A stretch of 64,000 nucleotides of DNA, from positions 1-64,000 of the forward strand of contig JBBIQS010000027.1 of NCBI GenBank assembly GCA_037442205.1, given 5' to 3'. Positions 18,276-26,880 of the stretch are shown here, one piece after another. The translations under genes and the position numbers were made by a program. Each line of letters begins with the position of its first letter. The first letter of the stretch is position 1. The notes beneath the pieces were generated by a model, which was not told the origin of the DNA, ran no database searches, and worked only from the letters and a program-made list of their open reading frames with translations. Source of the DNA: JBBIQS01 sp037442205. GTDB lineage: Bacteria > Myxococcota > Myxococcia > Myxococcales > UBA5297.

Positions 18276-18314
18276 TCCGGTGATCTGGGCGGTCCCGGGC
18301 CCCGTCGGTGACAC

Positions 18315-19205
18315 ATCTACGAGGAAGGCGAGCTCGACGAGGCTTCAACTTGTAAGCCGTTCTTACAGGTTCGTCGCGAAGGATCTCGGGAGGTCGAGCG
18401 CCGCCTCAAGCACTACAGCCTGCCGATGATCCTCGCCGTGGGGTACCGCGCCCGCTCGCTTCGCGGCACGCAGTTTCGCCAATGGGCGACCGCACGGCTA
18501 GAAGAGTACCTGGTCAAGGGGTTCACTCTCGACGACGAGCGCCTCAAGCAGGCCGGCGGCGGGAACTACTTCGACGAGCTCCTCGCGCGCATCCGGGATA
18601 TCCGCTCCTCGGAGAAGGTGTTCTGGCGCAAGGTCCTCGAGATCTACGCCGCCAGCATCGACTACGACCCTTCCGTCGAGGCCTCGCAGCGCTTCTTCGC
18701 GACGGTGCAGAACAAGATGCACTGGGCGGTGCACGGCCAGACCGCCGCCGAGGCGATCGCCGCCCGCACGGACGCGGCCAGGCCCAACATGGGGCCGACG
18801 AGCTGGGCAGGCGCGGCTCCCCGGAAGTCCGATGCGGCGGTCGCCGGAAACTACCTCAACGCCGACGAGCTCGACGCGCTCAACCGCATCGTGACCGCCT
18901 ACCTGGAGTTCGCCGAGCTCCAGGCGCTCCGCCGCAGGCCGATGTTCATGGCCGACTGGATCGCCAAGCTCGATGACTTCCTGCGCCTGTCGGAGCGGGA
19001 AATCCTCTACCACGCCGGCAAGGTCTCGCACGAGGAGGCCCTGGCCAAGGCCGAGGCCGAGTACGAGCGCCTTTCTGCCCAGCGTTCGGCGCTGCCGTCG
19101 GCCGTCGAGAGGCACTTCGAGGAGGCGATCAGAGAGGCGAAGCAGCTCGAAGGCAAGCGGCCGCCCAAATCCCCGGGGCCCGGCAAGAAGGGCAGGAAGA
19201 AATGA
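18315..19205 (+). pseudogene. RhuM-family protein gene, 5'-truncated
   Basis: From 18315 the frame reads IYEEGELDEASTCKPFLQV and SREVERRLKHYSLPMILAVGYR, then RGTQFRQWATARLEEYLVKGF. This is the characteristic RhuM (virulence_RhuM) core, followed by KVFWRKVLEIYAASIDYDPS and the rest of the family to a normal Lys/Gly/Pro-rich C-terminus. About the first 70-80 residues of the family are missing, and no good start exists before the internal ATG at 18426. The gene directly follows the DUF1016 fragment. RhuM proteins are widespread on islands near restriction systems; their biochemical role is not settled. The internal ATG could yield a 259-aa product. Confidence 0.75.
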
Positions 19206-19386
19206 CGCTCTGGCATGGGCCAGCTTGTCCAAGTCGGCGGTCGAGCAGGGCGCCGGCGACGGCACGAGCGAGTATCTAGGTCGGCCGGGCGGGAAGTCTG
19301 TTCTCCGACGGCCAACTCTCCGGCCCAATCCACCGTTCTCTCCTGAGTGGCCAACTCCTTCGACGGTGGGACTTTCTCATGAGCCA

Positions 19387-20187
19387 TCAGGTCCGCCGTG
19401 CGACGAATAGCACTTCCCAACCTCGAACGACGATCCCTTCGGAGCCCCTCCGGCCCTCGAACGCCGCGACCAGGTCCGCGCGAAGCGCAGGGCGCAGCTC
19501 CTCGGGAACCATGCCGAGGAGATTGCCGAACGAGCTCGCCTCCGCGAACTCGACGAAGGCCTCTCCGCTCTCGTGACCGCTCACCGTCTGCGTGACGTGG
19601 AGCTCGACGAGCTCGAGCCGACTCTCGAGCACGAGCGCCACGAGCTCGGTCGAGGTGCAGCCGCGCCTGCCAACCGAGCGGTGGACCTGATCGGCGTAGG
19701 GCGGGCGCTGCAGCAGAGGCCGAAGCACGAGGGCGACGGTGCCCGCGCGCGATAACTCCTGCGGAAGGGTGGTCGCCGCCACGCGCCCGCCAGGCCGCAA
19801 CACGCGACGGACCTCGGCGAGCGCTCTCGCCTTGTCCGACACCCAGTGCAGGACGGACGACAAGCAGACCGCATCGAAGCTGGAGTCCTCGAACGCGCCG
19901 AGATCCTCCGCCCGTCCTACCTCGAACCGCACGCTTCCGGCGTGCGAGCGCGCGACGCTGATGCGGTGCTCGAGCGGATCGATGCCGACGACGCTCCCCT
20001 TCGGCCCCAGCCGCTCGGCAATCCACCGCGCCAGGCGCCCAGTCCCACACCCGATGTCGAGGACCCGCGCCCCCTCCTCGAGCCCAAGCCGCTCGACCAG
20101 GCGCTTGCCTCCTTGGAACTGGAGGTCGCTCATCCGATCGTAGATCTCCGCGAGCTGCCGGCTGTCGTGCCCGAAGGCGGCCGTCAT
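19387..20187 (-). CDS. Class I SAM-dependent methyltransferase (UbiE/Methyltransf_11-like)
   Basis: A 266-aa protein with SAM motif I VLDIGCGTGRLARW near residue 40, the acidic motif II around VVGIDP, SFDAVCLSSVLHWV as motif IV, and RRVLRPGGRVA as the post-motif strand. The ATG at 20187 overlaps the stop of the upstream membrane-protein gene by 4 bases; the frame is open further upstream but is then the shadow of that gene. Substrate is unknown: small molecule or lipid/quinone are typical. It lies in the unit divergent from the TetR regulator and is probably repressed by it. Confidence 0.85.
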   Translation of the reverse strand: MTAAFGHDSRQLAEIYDRMSDLQFQGGKRLVERLGLEEGARVLDIGCGTGRLARWIAERLGPKGSVVGIDPLEHRISVARSHAGSVRFEVGRAEDLGAFEDSSFDAVCLSSVLHWVSDKARALAEVRRVLRPGGRVAATTLPQELSRAGTVALVLRPLLQRPPYADQVHRSVGRRGCTSTELVALVLESRLELVELHVTQTVSGHESGEAFVEFAEASSFGNLLGMVPEELRPALRADLVAAFEGRRGSEGIVVRGWEVLFVARRT

Positions 20188-20519
20188 GGACGTGTCGCGG
20201 ACTCCGGCGAACCCCGCTGCAGCTTGGTCACCGATCGCGCGATGAAGAGAGACCAGAGCCCGAAGCCCCCCGCCGCGATGGCAACGTCGGCCATCCGCCG
20301 CAGCTCGAGTCCCCCGACGACCACGAGCAGCACGTAGGCCACGCCGAGGTTGAAGAGGCCGTAGAGGATGTTTAGCGGAGGAGACGAGAGTCCTCTGAAC
20401 GGCGGCTTGGCGAACGGCGTGGGAAACGCGCGACCCGATATCCCGGCGACGAAGTGCGGGGTGAAGTTGGCCAGGAACACGCCTCCGAAGAAGTACGCCA
20501 CGCCGTCTTGCCAGGTCAT
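20184..20519 (-). CDS. Small integral membrane protein, TetR-linked
   Basis: A 111-aa protein with about three hydrophobic segments: GVAYFFGGVFLANFTPHFVAG, LYGLFNLGVAYVLLVVVGG and VAIAAGGFGLWSLF. The family resembles small conserved membrane proteins of unknown function. GAGGAG lies upstream of the ATG. It heads a two-gene unit with the methyltransferase (ATGA overlap) and faces the TetR gene across 107 bases holding a palindromic operator. Confidence 0.75.
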   Translation of the reverse strand: MTWQDGVAYFFGGVFLANFTPHFVAGISGRAFPTPFAKPPFRGLSSPPLNILYGLFNLGVAYVLLVVVGGLELRRMADVAIAAGGFGLWSLFIARSVTKLQRGSPESATRP

Positions 20520-20533
20520 CGAGGCTCCTCGTC

Positions 20534-20554
20534 ATGGCAACAACCTGTTGCCAT
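20534..20554. promoter_or_regulatory. Palindromic operator between the membrane-protein gene and tetR
   Basis: ATGGCAACA-ACC-TGTTGCCAT is a perfect 9-bp inverted repeat with a 3-base spacer. A further half site ATGGCAAC occurs at 20583-20590. Position and size fit a TetR-family operator controlling both divergent transcripts. Confidence 0.7.
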
Positions 20555-20626
20555 CACCAACACTAGCGGGTCGCGAGGTGGCATGGCAACGAGCAGTGGC
20601 CTTGTGACGAATGCTAGGCTCACGCG

Positions 20627-21247
20627 ATGGGCCGCTCCCCAGCAACCTCGCGACGCACCCAAGGGATCCTGGGGGGACGTAGCGAGCAGGTCGTCCGCCG
20701 CGTGCTCGACGCCGCGATGGTCGAGCTGGCGCGCTCGGGCTACCACGGCTTTCGAATGGACGTGGTCGCCTCTCGCGCCGCGGTCAACAAGACCACCATC
20801 TACCGGCGCTGGCCCAGCCGGGCGGCGCTGGTCACTGCTCTCGTCGACCGAATGCGAGTGCCCCTCGAGGAGAGCCCGCTGCCCGACACCGGAGCGCTCG
20901 AGACCGATCTCGTCGAGGCCTTCGCGCGGCGATTCACGGTCGGTCGCAAGACCGAGGGCCGGGCTTGGGCGCGGCTCCTCGAAGAGCGATATCGCCCCGA
21001 GGTCGAAGCGATCATCGGAGCTGCGGTGGCCGAGCGCCGCCACGAGTGGAGGTCGATGGTCACCCGCGGCATCGACCGCGGGGAGCTGCCGCCGCGAACC
21101 GATGTGCAGCTCGTCTTCGATCTCGTCCGCGCGATCGTCGACTCGCGTCCGTCCGCGGGTCGGCTGGACACGAGCTGGCTGATCCTCGCCGTGCGAACGG
21201 TGATCGCCGGAGCCCGCGCTGGAACGCTGGCGCGGGGCTCCCGGTAA
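20627..21247 (+). CDS. TetR/AcrR-family transcriptional repressor
   Basis: A 206-aa regulator. The N-terminal helix-turn-helix reads VLDAAMVELARSGYHGFRMDVVA followed by AVNKTTIYRRWPSRAALV, the canonical TetR recognition helix. The C-terminal ligand domain (about residues 75-200) is helical and diverged, so the inducer cannot be guessed. It is divergent from the membrane-protein/methyltransferase unit, with a palindromic operator between them; autoregulation and repression of the neighbours are expected. No strong Shine-Dalgarno precedes the ATG. Confidence 0.9.
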   Translation: MGRSPATSRRTQGILGGRSEQVVRRVLDAAMVELARSGYHGFRMDVVASRAAVNKTTIYRRWPSRAALVTALVDRMRVPLEESPLPDTGALETDLVEAFARRFTVGRKTEGRAWARLLEERYRPEVEAIIGAAVAERRHEWRSMVTRGIDRGELPPRTDVQLVFDLVRAIVDSRPSAGRLDTSWLILAVRTVIAGARAGTLARGSR

Positions 21248-21269
21248 CCGGCAGGTCGCCGGGGGGCGA

Positions 21270-21295
21270 GCCCGCCGTCTTCACGACAGGCGGGC
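21270..21295. terminator. Bidirectional terminator hairpin between convergent genes
   Basis: GCCCGCC and GGCGGGC form a 7-bp stem around 12 bases, between the tetR stop (21247) and the convergent phosphoesterase stop (21328). Confidence 0.5.
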
Positions 21296-21327
21296 GCTCA
21301 CCGCCGTTCGGGCGCCAGGCTCGAGCA

Positions 21328-22782
21328 TCAATACGGCACCACGAACGAGGAGACCGGCGCCATCGAGGTGTAGTCGTACTGGGTCACGCGGAAGCCCGCA
21401 CCGATCTGCTCGACGGTGGCGAATCCGTAGTTGCTGCCGAAGGAGAGCGGCGCCCCGCCGATGCCGACGATGATCTCCTTGCCGCTGTGGCTGAAGGTGT
21501 GCGTGTGGCCGACCAGGAGCAGGTTGTAGGAGCTCCGGCCGAGGATGGTGTCGACTTCCCTCACGCACGGAGCATTGGTGGCGCTCGAGGGCTCGTGCCG
21601 GGCGACGAAGGTGTAGGTGGTCGGCTTCGCCAGCTCGCTGCTCAGCCAGCTGCTCTGCCCGGCGTCCCAGACGTTGCACGCCGCCACCACCAGCTTCGCC
21701 GTCCAGCTCCCATCGGTCGCCTTGAACGGAATGCTGTAGTACGGCGCCGACTGTCCCAGCGGCGCGACCAGGGTCTGCATGTAGGCGGTGAGATTCTTGG
21801 TGCCCTGGGTGGCGCAGTTGCCGGCGGTGTAGCCGGTGCACTCGTGGTTTCCCACCACCGGAAAGAGAGGCCCGCTGAACCGCTGCGCGGCCTGGGCGTA
21901 GAGCGCCAGCTGCGGCGCCCCTTCGGTGCCGTTCGGGGAGGCGAAGATGTAGTCGCCGGTCGCGACCATGAACTGCGGACGCGGGTTCATGGCCTGGGTG
22001 TCTTCGAAGACCTTGTTGACGATGGCGCTGGGGTAGCCGGCGGTGTCGTCGATGTTGGCGGGGCGGGTGTCCCCAATCACCGCGAAGTAGAGGCGGGAGA
22101 CTGTGCCTCCGTGGATGTCGACCGAGCCGGTGGGCGGCGGGAGTCCGCCATCGGGTTCGACCACCACGGTGCCGGCATCGGTGCCGGCGTCGGGCGTGCC
22201 GCAGCTGGTGGGCGGTGCGTGGCAGCGGCAGGTCACGGTGTCGCACCACCAGCCGCCGTAGCATCCGTTGGTCTGGCAGTTCCCGCCGCTGCAGCTGTGG
22301 CAGCAGGCGGTCTCGGTCGGCCCGAGCAGGGTTCCACACCGGTTGCTGGGCAGGGTTCCGCCATCGGCGGGCGAGGGCACGCACGTTCCGGCGCTGGTGT
22401 CGCAGACGAAGCCCGGGTTGCAGGTGCCGCATCCCGGGCCGTGGCAGGCGCCGCCGGCGGGGACGCACGCGCTGACCTGGGCCCCCGCCAGCGAGGTGGC
22501 GACCAGGCAGGTCTCGGTCGGCGCGCAGTCCGAGGGTCCCGAGCACAACTTCGCGCAGTAGTTATCGGCGGCATACTGCAGGCAGGTGCTCCCGGCCGAG
22601 CAGTCCGTCCCCACCAGGCAGGGCACGCACTTCGAATCGCCAGCGTCGCTGCCGCCGTCGGGCACGGTGGATGGCTCCGAGGCATCGGCCTCGGCAGGTA
22701 GGGCTGGCCGGGTGTCCGGACAGGCGGTGACCGCCAAGACCACGGCCAGAAGCGCGATCGAGCGTGCCTGGATGCCAGCCAT
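21328..22782 (-). CDS. Secreted Cys-rich lipoprotein with calcineurin-like metallophosphoesterase domain
   Basis: A 484-aa protein. The ATG at 22782 has AGGAG 7 bases upstream and begins a lipoprotein signal (LLAVVLAVTAC). A linker rich in Asp/Gly/Ala follows, then a Cys-rich region of about 130 residues with repeated CxxC-type spacing (KCVPCLVGTDC, CGTCNPGFVC, CCHSCSGGNC) and another DAGTDAG linker. The C-terminal half is a calcineurin-like phosphoesterase: FAVIGDTRP, VATGDYIF, VVGNHECTG, ARHEPS and LLLVGHTHTF supply the metal ligands. It is probably anchored outside the cell. The domain resembles purple acid phosphatase-like enzymes. The DAG-rich, Cys-rich style is typical of myxobacterial surface proteins. 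Confidence 0.88.
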   Translation of the reverse strand: MAGIQARSIALLAVVLAVTACPDTRPALPAEADASEPSTVPDGGSDAGDSKCVPCLVGTDCSAGSTCLQYAADNYCAKLCSGPSDCAPTETCLVATSLAGAQVSACVPAGGACHGPGCGTCNPGFVCDTSAGTCVPSPADGGTLPSNRCGTLLGPTETACCHSCSGGNCQTNGCYGGWWCDTVTCRCHAPPTSCGTPDAGTDAGTVVVEPDGGLPPPTGSVDIHGGTVSRLYFAVIGDTRPANIDDTAGYPSAIVNKVFEDTQAMNPRPQFMVATGDYIFASPNGTEGAPQLALYAQAAQRFSGPLFPVVGNHECTGYTAGNCATQGTKNLTAYMQTLVAPLGQSAPYYSIPFKATDGSWTAKLVVAACNVWDAGQSSWLSSELAKPTTYTFVARHEPSSATNAPCVREVDTILGRSSYNLLLVGHTHTFSHSGKEIIVGIGGAPLSFGSNYGFATVEQIGAGFRVTQYDYTSMAPVSSFVVPY

Positions 22783-23145
22783 CGGAGACTCCTGAGGACT
22801 GCGGGTGCGCCGGCCGAGTCTCCTGCTCTGCCCGATGGGCTCCGAGCCATGGAGATCGATCGTGGGGCAGTTGTAACTGTCCACCGACCGAGCCGCAGCG
22901 GATGCGTCAGGTCGGGGCTCCTTTCGCGCTCCATCTCCATCCGATCGCGTCCGACGCCGCGTTCCGCAGCTGGCCTGTTCCATCGCGAAATAACGTTGGC
23001 TCCCCATGGAACAGCATCCAGCCCGCGACAGGTCCTCCTCCCCGCAAACGCCCTGGCACAGCGCCCGCACAGGGTAATCGTCGAGCGGCACAACCAACGC
23101 AGTGCCGGATCGCCGCTCACACGGCTCCGCAAAAGAAGCGCAGTC

Positions 23146-23648
23146 ATGGCGATGTCGAACCAGGAGAGCAGGGAGAAGCAGGTGGAGGCGCACACCGCGG
23201 CGCTGAAGCAGGTGGCGACCCCCGAGGCGGAGACGGCGCTGGCCGAGCTGGTCGCCGCCAACGCGGTGGTGGGCAGGGTCGAGGCCGATCTGGCCGAGGC
23301 CAAGGTGGAGGCCAAGGTGCTCCGCTCGCAGTGCGGCCCGGCGCTGCCCAAGGTGCTGCAGAGCGCGGCGATCATCCTGCCGATGCACTGTACCTGGCCA
23401 GGCTCGACCTGAAGCGGGCCTTCGCCCAGTCGATGAAGGTCATCCACCTCAACACCAGCGCCAGGGACGCGGTGCGCAAGTTCGTCGCCCGCGGCCGCCG
23501 CCGCTCCAAGGCCGAGCCCAAGGTCGAGCCGAAGAGCGATCCCAGGCCGATGGCCGTCGAGCAGGGCGCCGGCAACACCGACGGCGCCAACCCCGAGGTG
23601 CTCCCGGCTTCGGCGGTCCAGCCCGCCAACGGCACGGCGGCGGCGTAG
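23146..23648 (+). pseudogene. Copy 3 of the local unknown family, internally deleted and frameshifted
   Basis: The 5' part (MAMSNQESREKQVEAHTAAL to QSAAIILPM) is about 90 percent like copy 2. It then jumps to the equivalent of the late block (YLARLDLKRAFAQSMKVIHL to the tail) in a different frame. By comparison with 16767-17477, about 209 bases are missing, corresponding to copy-2 positions near 17006-17214, and the loss is not a multiple of three. Upstream (from about 22915) and downstream DNA, including the 3' hairpin, is also shared with copy 2, so the unit was duplicated whole before it broke. Confidence 0.85.
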
Positions 23649-23668
23649 CGGATCGATGAGCGCGGCAG

Positions 23669-23703
23669 GGGAGCGGGGCTCGGCTTGCGCGGGCCCCGCT
23701 CCC
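23669..23703 (+). terminator. Hairpin after copy 3
   Basis: GGGAGCGGGGC pairs with GCCCCGCTCCC over 11 bp. Compared with the copy-2 hairpin at 17498-17532, one base pair is changed on both arms, A-T to G-C, preserving the stem. Confidence 0.55.
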
Positions 23704-24006
23704 TGGCGGCTCACCGAGTGGGCGCTGGTCGCATGTTAAAGCTGGCTTTGTCGGCCTTTCTTCCAAGGCAGAGGAAGGCGCATCGCCATTGAGTCTGCCG
23801 CGAGGGGCCTCCGACCCGGGGTTCCCCTCGACGCAAGGCTGGTCTCACTACGCCGTCCTCCTGTGGGCGGCGAACCCGCGGGTGCGAGCACTGCAAAGAG
23901 CCTGGTAGGTATCGCGCCTCGCCGAACGGCGCGACGCTCGTCGGGAGTGCATACTGTCCGCGCCCGATCCCTCTCTGATCCTGGTGGCTCACCGGTGACC
24001 GACGGA

Positions 24007-25146
24007 ATGAACAGGACGTCGCTGAAGGAGCTCGCGTTTCTCTTTCTGAGGCTCGGGACGACGGCCTTCGGCGGTCCGGCGGCGCACATCGCGATGATGC
24101 AGGACGAGGTGGTGCGCCGCCGCGGCTGGCTGACCGAGGAGGCGTTCCTCGATCTGCTCGGCGCGACCAACCTCATCCCCGGCCCCAACTCGACCGAGAT
24201 GGCCATCCACGTCGGATGGGCGCGCCGCCGCTGGGCCGGGCTGCTGGTGGCGGGGATCTCGTTCATCCTGCCGGCGATGCTCATCACCGGAGCCATCGGA
24301 TGGGCCTACGTCCGGTTCGGATCATTGCCGCAGGCCGAGTGGCTGCTCTATGGCGTGAAGCCGGTCATTCTCGCGGTCATCGTGCAGGCGCTGTGGGGTC
24401 TGGCCCCGAAGGCGGCGCGCAGCTGGCCGCTGCGAGCGCTCGGAGCCGCCGCGGTGGCGGCGAGCGCGCTGGGCGTGAACGAGCTGGTGGTGCTCTTCGG
24501 CGCCGGGATTCTGATGCTCGCCGCCGAGGGCCTGCGGACCGGTGGGGGCGGGAGCCTGAAGGGAATCCTCCCGGTCATCCCGGCGATGGGCGCGTCGGCC
24601 GCGGCGAGCGCGGTCACGCTTCCCGGGCTGTTCTTCGTCTTCTGCAAGACCGGCGCGGTCCTGTTCGGCAGCGGCTACGTGTTGCTCGCCTTCCTGCGCG
24701 CGGATCTCGTCCAGCGGCTCCACTGGATGACCGAGGCCCAGCTCATCGATGCCATCGCGGTGGGCCAGGTGACGCCCGGCCCGGTATTCACCACCGCCAC
24801 CTTCATCGGCTACCTGCTCGCCGGTCCCCTGGGGGCGCTGGTGGCGACGGTGGGGATCTTTCTGCCGGCGTTCGTGTTCGTGGCGCTGAGCGGCCCGCTG
24901 GTGCCGCGCCTGCGCGCCTCGCGCGCCGCAGCGGGCTTCCTCGATGGCGTGAACGTCGCCTCGCTCGCGCTGATGGCGGTCGTCACCGCCCAGCTCGGGC
25001 GCGCGGCCATAGTTGATCTGCCGACCGCCGTCCTGGCACTCGTCGGCGCCGTGCTGCTGGTCAGGTTCAGGGTCAACTCGAGCTGGCTGGTGGCTGGGGG
25101 TGCGATCGCGGGAGCCGCTGTTCACCTCGCAGGGCTCCAGGGTTAG
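24007..25146 (+). CDS. chrA: ChrA-type chromate transporter (two CHR domains)
   Basis: A 379-aa polytopic membrane protein with two tandem CHR domains. The first begins FLRLGTTAFGGPAAHIAMM and includes LLGATNLIPGPNSTEMA. The second, from about residue 205, has FGSGYVLLAFL and AIAVGQVTPGPVFTTATFIG. This is the long-chain CHR family, which exports chromate in tested members. About 10-12 membrane helices are apparent. The ATG at 24007 matches the family start; a GTG at 23995 is an alternative. No chrB-type regulator is adjacent, so it may be constitutive or serve another oxyanion. Confidence 0.9.
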   Translation: MNRTSLKELAFLFLRLGTTAFGGPAAHIAMMQDEVVRRRGWLTEEAFLDLLGATNLIPGPNSTEMAIHVGWARRRWAGLLVAGISFILPAMLITGAIGWAYVRFGSLPQAEWLLYGVKPVILAVIVQALWGLAPKAARSWPLRALGAAAVAASALGVNELVVLFGAGILMLAAEGLRTGGGGSLKGILPVIPAMGASAAASAVTLPGLFFVFCKTGAVLFGSGYVLLAFLRADLVQRLHWMTEAQLIDAIAVGQVTPGPVFTTATFIGYLLAGPLGALVATVGIFLPAFVFVALSGPLVPRLRASRAAAGFLDGVNVASLALMAVVTAQLGRAAIVDLPTAVLALVGAVLLVRFRVNSSWLVAGGAIAGAAVHLAGLQG

Positions 25147-25255
25147 TCGGGCGGTGACCTCTTGACGAACCCAGGGCGAATCCCGAGTCGAGGGGCCGAC
25201 CCAGAGCGCGTCGGCCCAACTGGCCTTCGAGCTTGAGAAAGGATTGAGATACCCG

Positions 25256-25597
25256 ATGGCGCCCAAGAAGAAGTCTGCGGCCGAGATGGTTTCGGCCTCC
25301 AAGCTCGCGAAGCTGATCGAGGAAGAGACCGTCGACGCCTACGGGGACTCGGAGCAAGTGGCTGGCTTCTTCACGAAGCTCGAGGAGAACCTGGCCATGC
25401 CGTTCACGACCGAGGTGCTCGGGGTAGAGGTCGTGGTCGAGCGCGTGGACCTGAGCGACGACGGCCGGATCGTCGCGGTGTGCGCCAGGGACAAGCGCCG
25501 CCAGCGAATTCCGATTCTCGATCTGCCGCTGCCGGACCCGCTGCCCGAGGGGGCGGAGTGGGTCGCCGCCTACCGCCGCTGGGTGCGCGGCGGGTAG
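25256..25597 (+). CDS. CcbP-like calcium-binding protein
   Basis: A 113-aa protein resembling the cyanobacterial calcium-binding protein CcbP family. It has ETVDAYGDSEQVAGFFTKLEENL, MPFTTEVLGVEVVVERVDL, IVAVCARDKRRQRIPILDLPLP and a C-terminal WVAAYRRWV. The Ala/Lys-rich N-terminal tail is extra. In characterised members acidic residues bind calcium; physiological roles outside cyanobacteria are unknown. The ATG at 25256 is preferred over the in-frame TTG at 25244, which has AAAGGA directly against it. It is not clearly part of an operon. Confidence 0.65.
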   Translation: MAPKKKSAAEMVSASKLAKLIEEETVDAYGDSEQVAGFFTKLEENLAMPFTTEVLGVEVVVERVDLSDDGRIVAVCARDKRRQRIPILDLPLPDPLPEGAEWVAAYRRWVRGG

Positions 25598-25737
25598 AAA
25601 CCGCTCGAGGCGCAAGTCTGCCGGGCGCTCTCCTTTCGCCCGATGTCAGACCCTCGTGATTGAACCCCGGGAGCCGGCGTCGACAAGCTGGCAATGTCCA
25701 GCATCGGTTCCCCAGGCACCAGGCAAGGCAGGAGAAG

Positions 25738-26880
25738 ATGAGCGAGTACCAGTCCTACGAGTTCGTGGCCCTCGATCGTCCGCTCACCGCGCAGGAGCAG
25801 AGCGCGCTGCGGAAGTACTCGTCGCGGGCCACCATCACCTCCGGGCGCTTCGCCGTCGACTACTCCTGGGGCGACTTCAAGGGGGACGCCGACGACTGGA
25901 TGGAGAAGTACTTCGACGCCTTCCTCTACCGCGCCAACTGGGGCTGCCGACAGCTGATGCTGCGGCTGCCGAAGAGCGCGTTCCCGTTGAAGACGGCCAA
26001 GCAGTACTGTGCCGAGCACGCGGCCTCGGTCCGGGCGAGCGGCGAGAAGCTCATCTTCTCGTTCAGCTACGACGACGACGGGGAAGGTGAGTGGCTCGAG
26101 GAGGACGATGGCGCGATGGCGGCGATCCTGCCGGTGCGCGCAGAGCTGGCGGGTGGCGATCTGCGCGCGCTCTATCTCGGCTGGCTGGCATGCGTCGAGG
26201 CCGGCGAGCTCGACGACGAGGCGGTGGAACCGGCCTGCCCTCCGGGGCTCGGCAGGCTGAGTCCAGCGCTCGAGGCCTTCGCCAACTTGTTGGGGATCAA
26301 CCCGGCCTTGATCGAGGCCGCGGCCGCCGGAAGCCCCGCGCAGAGCGCGGTCGATGACGAGGTGATCGCAGCGTGGCTTTCGGCCCTCCCCGACCGGGAA
26401 CAGACCTCGATCCTGGTCAGGCTGGTCAAGGGGAACGAGAGCGGGCTCCGCGGCGAGCTCCTTCGACGTTTCCGCGAGTCTCGCTCCGAGATGAGCTCGG
26501 GAAAGGCCAAGCCGCGGACTGTCTCCGACCTCTTGAGCGCCGCCGAATCGAGGGAGGAGGAGCGGCAACGAAAGGCAGCCGAGCAGGCTGCTCGCGAAAG
26601 GGCGCGCCTGGAGCGCGAAGCGGCGCAGGCGCGCGAGCGCCAGTTGACCGCGCTGGCCAAGCGCGAGGATGCCGCCTGGGAGGAGGTCGAGGACCTTCTC
26701 GCCACCCGATCGCCCACCAAGCACGACGAGGCGACGAGGCTGCTGGTCGATCTTCGCGAGGTCTGCGTTCGAGGCGGCCGCCAGGAAGCGGCCGCCAAGC
26801 GGATTCGACGTCTGCGCGAGCAGCACGCCAACGGGCCGGCGCTGATCGATCGCCTACGGAAGGCCGGGCTGGTCCCCTAG
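25738..26880 (+). CDS. Conserved hypothetical protein with C-terminal coiled coil
   Basis: A 380-aa protein. The N-terminal ~110 residues form a conserved block (YEFVALDRPLTAQEQSALR, SRATITSGRFAVDYSWGDFKG, YFDAFLYRANWG, LMLRLPKS) found in many actinobacterial and myxobacterial hypothetical proteins. A very acidic stretch YDDDGEGEWLEEDDG follows. The C-terminus (about 255-380) is Ala/Arg/Glu-rich, strongly predicted to be coiled coil, with a final helical pair. Function is unknown. AGGAG lies just upstream of the ATG. The stop codon overlaps that of the convergent DUF1801 gene in a CTAG palindrome. Confidence 0.75.
   Translation: MSEYQSYEFVALDRPLTAQEQSALRKYSSRATITSGRFAVDYSWGDFKGDADDWMEKYFDAFLYRANWGCRQLMLRLPKSAFPLKTAKQYCAEHAASVRASGEKLIFSFSYDDDGEGEWLEEDDGAMAAILPVRAELAGGDLRALYLGWLACVEAGELDDEAVEPACPPGLGRLSPALEAFANLLGINPALIEAAAAGSPAQSAVDDEVIAAWLSALPDREQTSILVRLVKGNESGLRGELLRRFRESRSEMSSGKAKPRTVSDLLSAAESREEERQRKAAEQAARERARLEREAAQARERQLTALAKREDAAWEEVEDLLATRSPTKHDEATRLLVDLREVCVRGGRQEAAAKRIRRLREQHANGPALIDRLRKAGLVP

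Noticed and set aside
18060..18315. Possible IS21-type end remnant
   Set aside because: Only repeated CCGGTGAT boxes and an inverted repeat are seen, with no transposase or paired terminal repeat.
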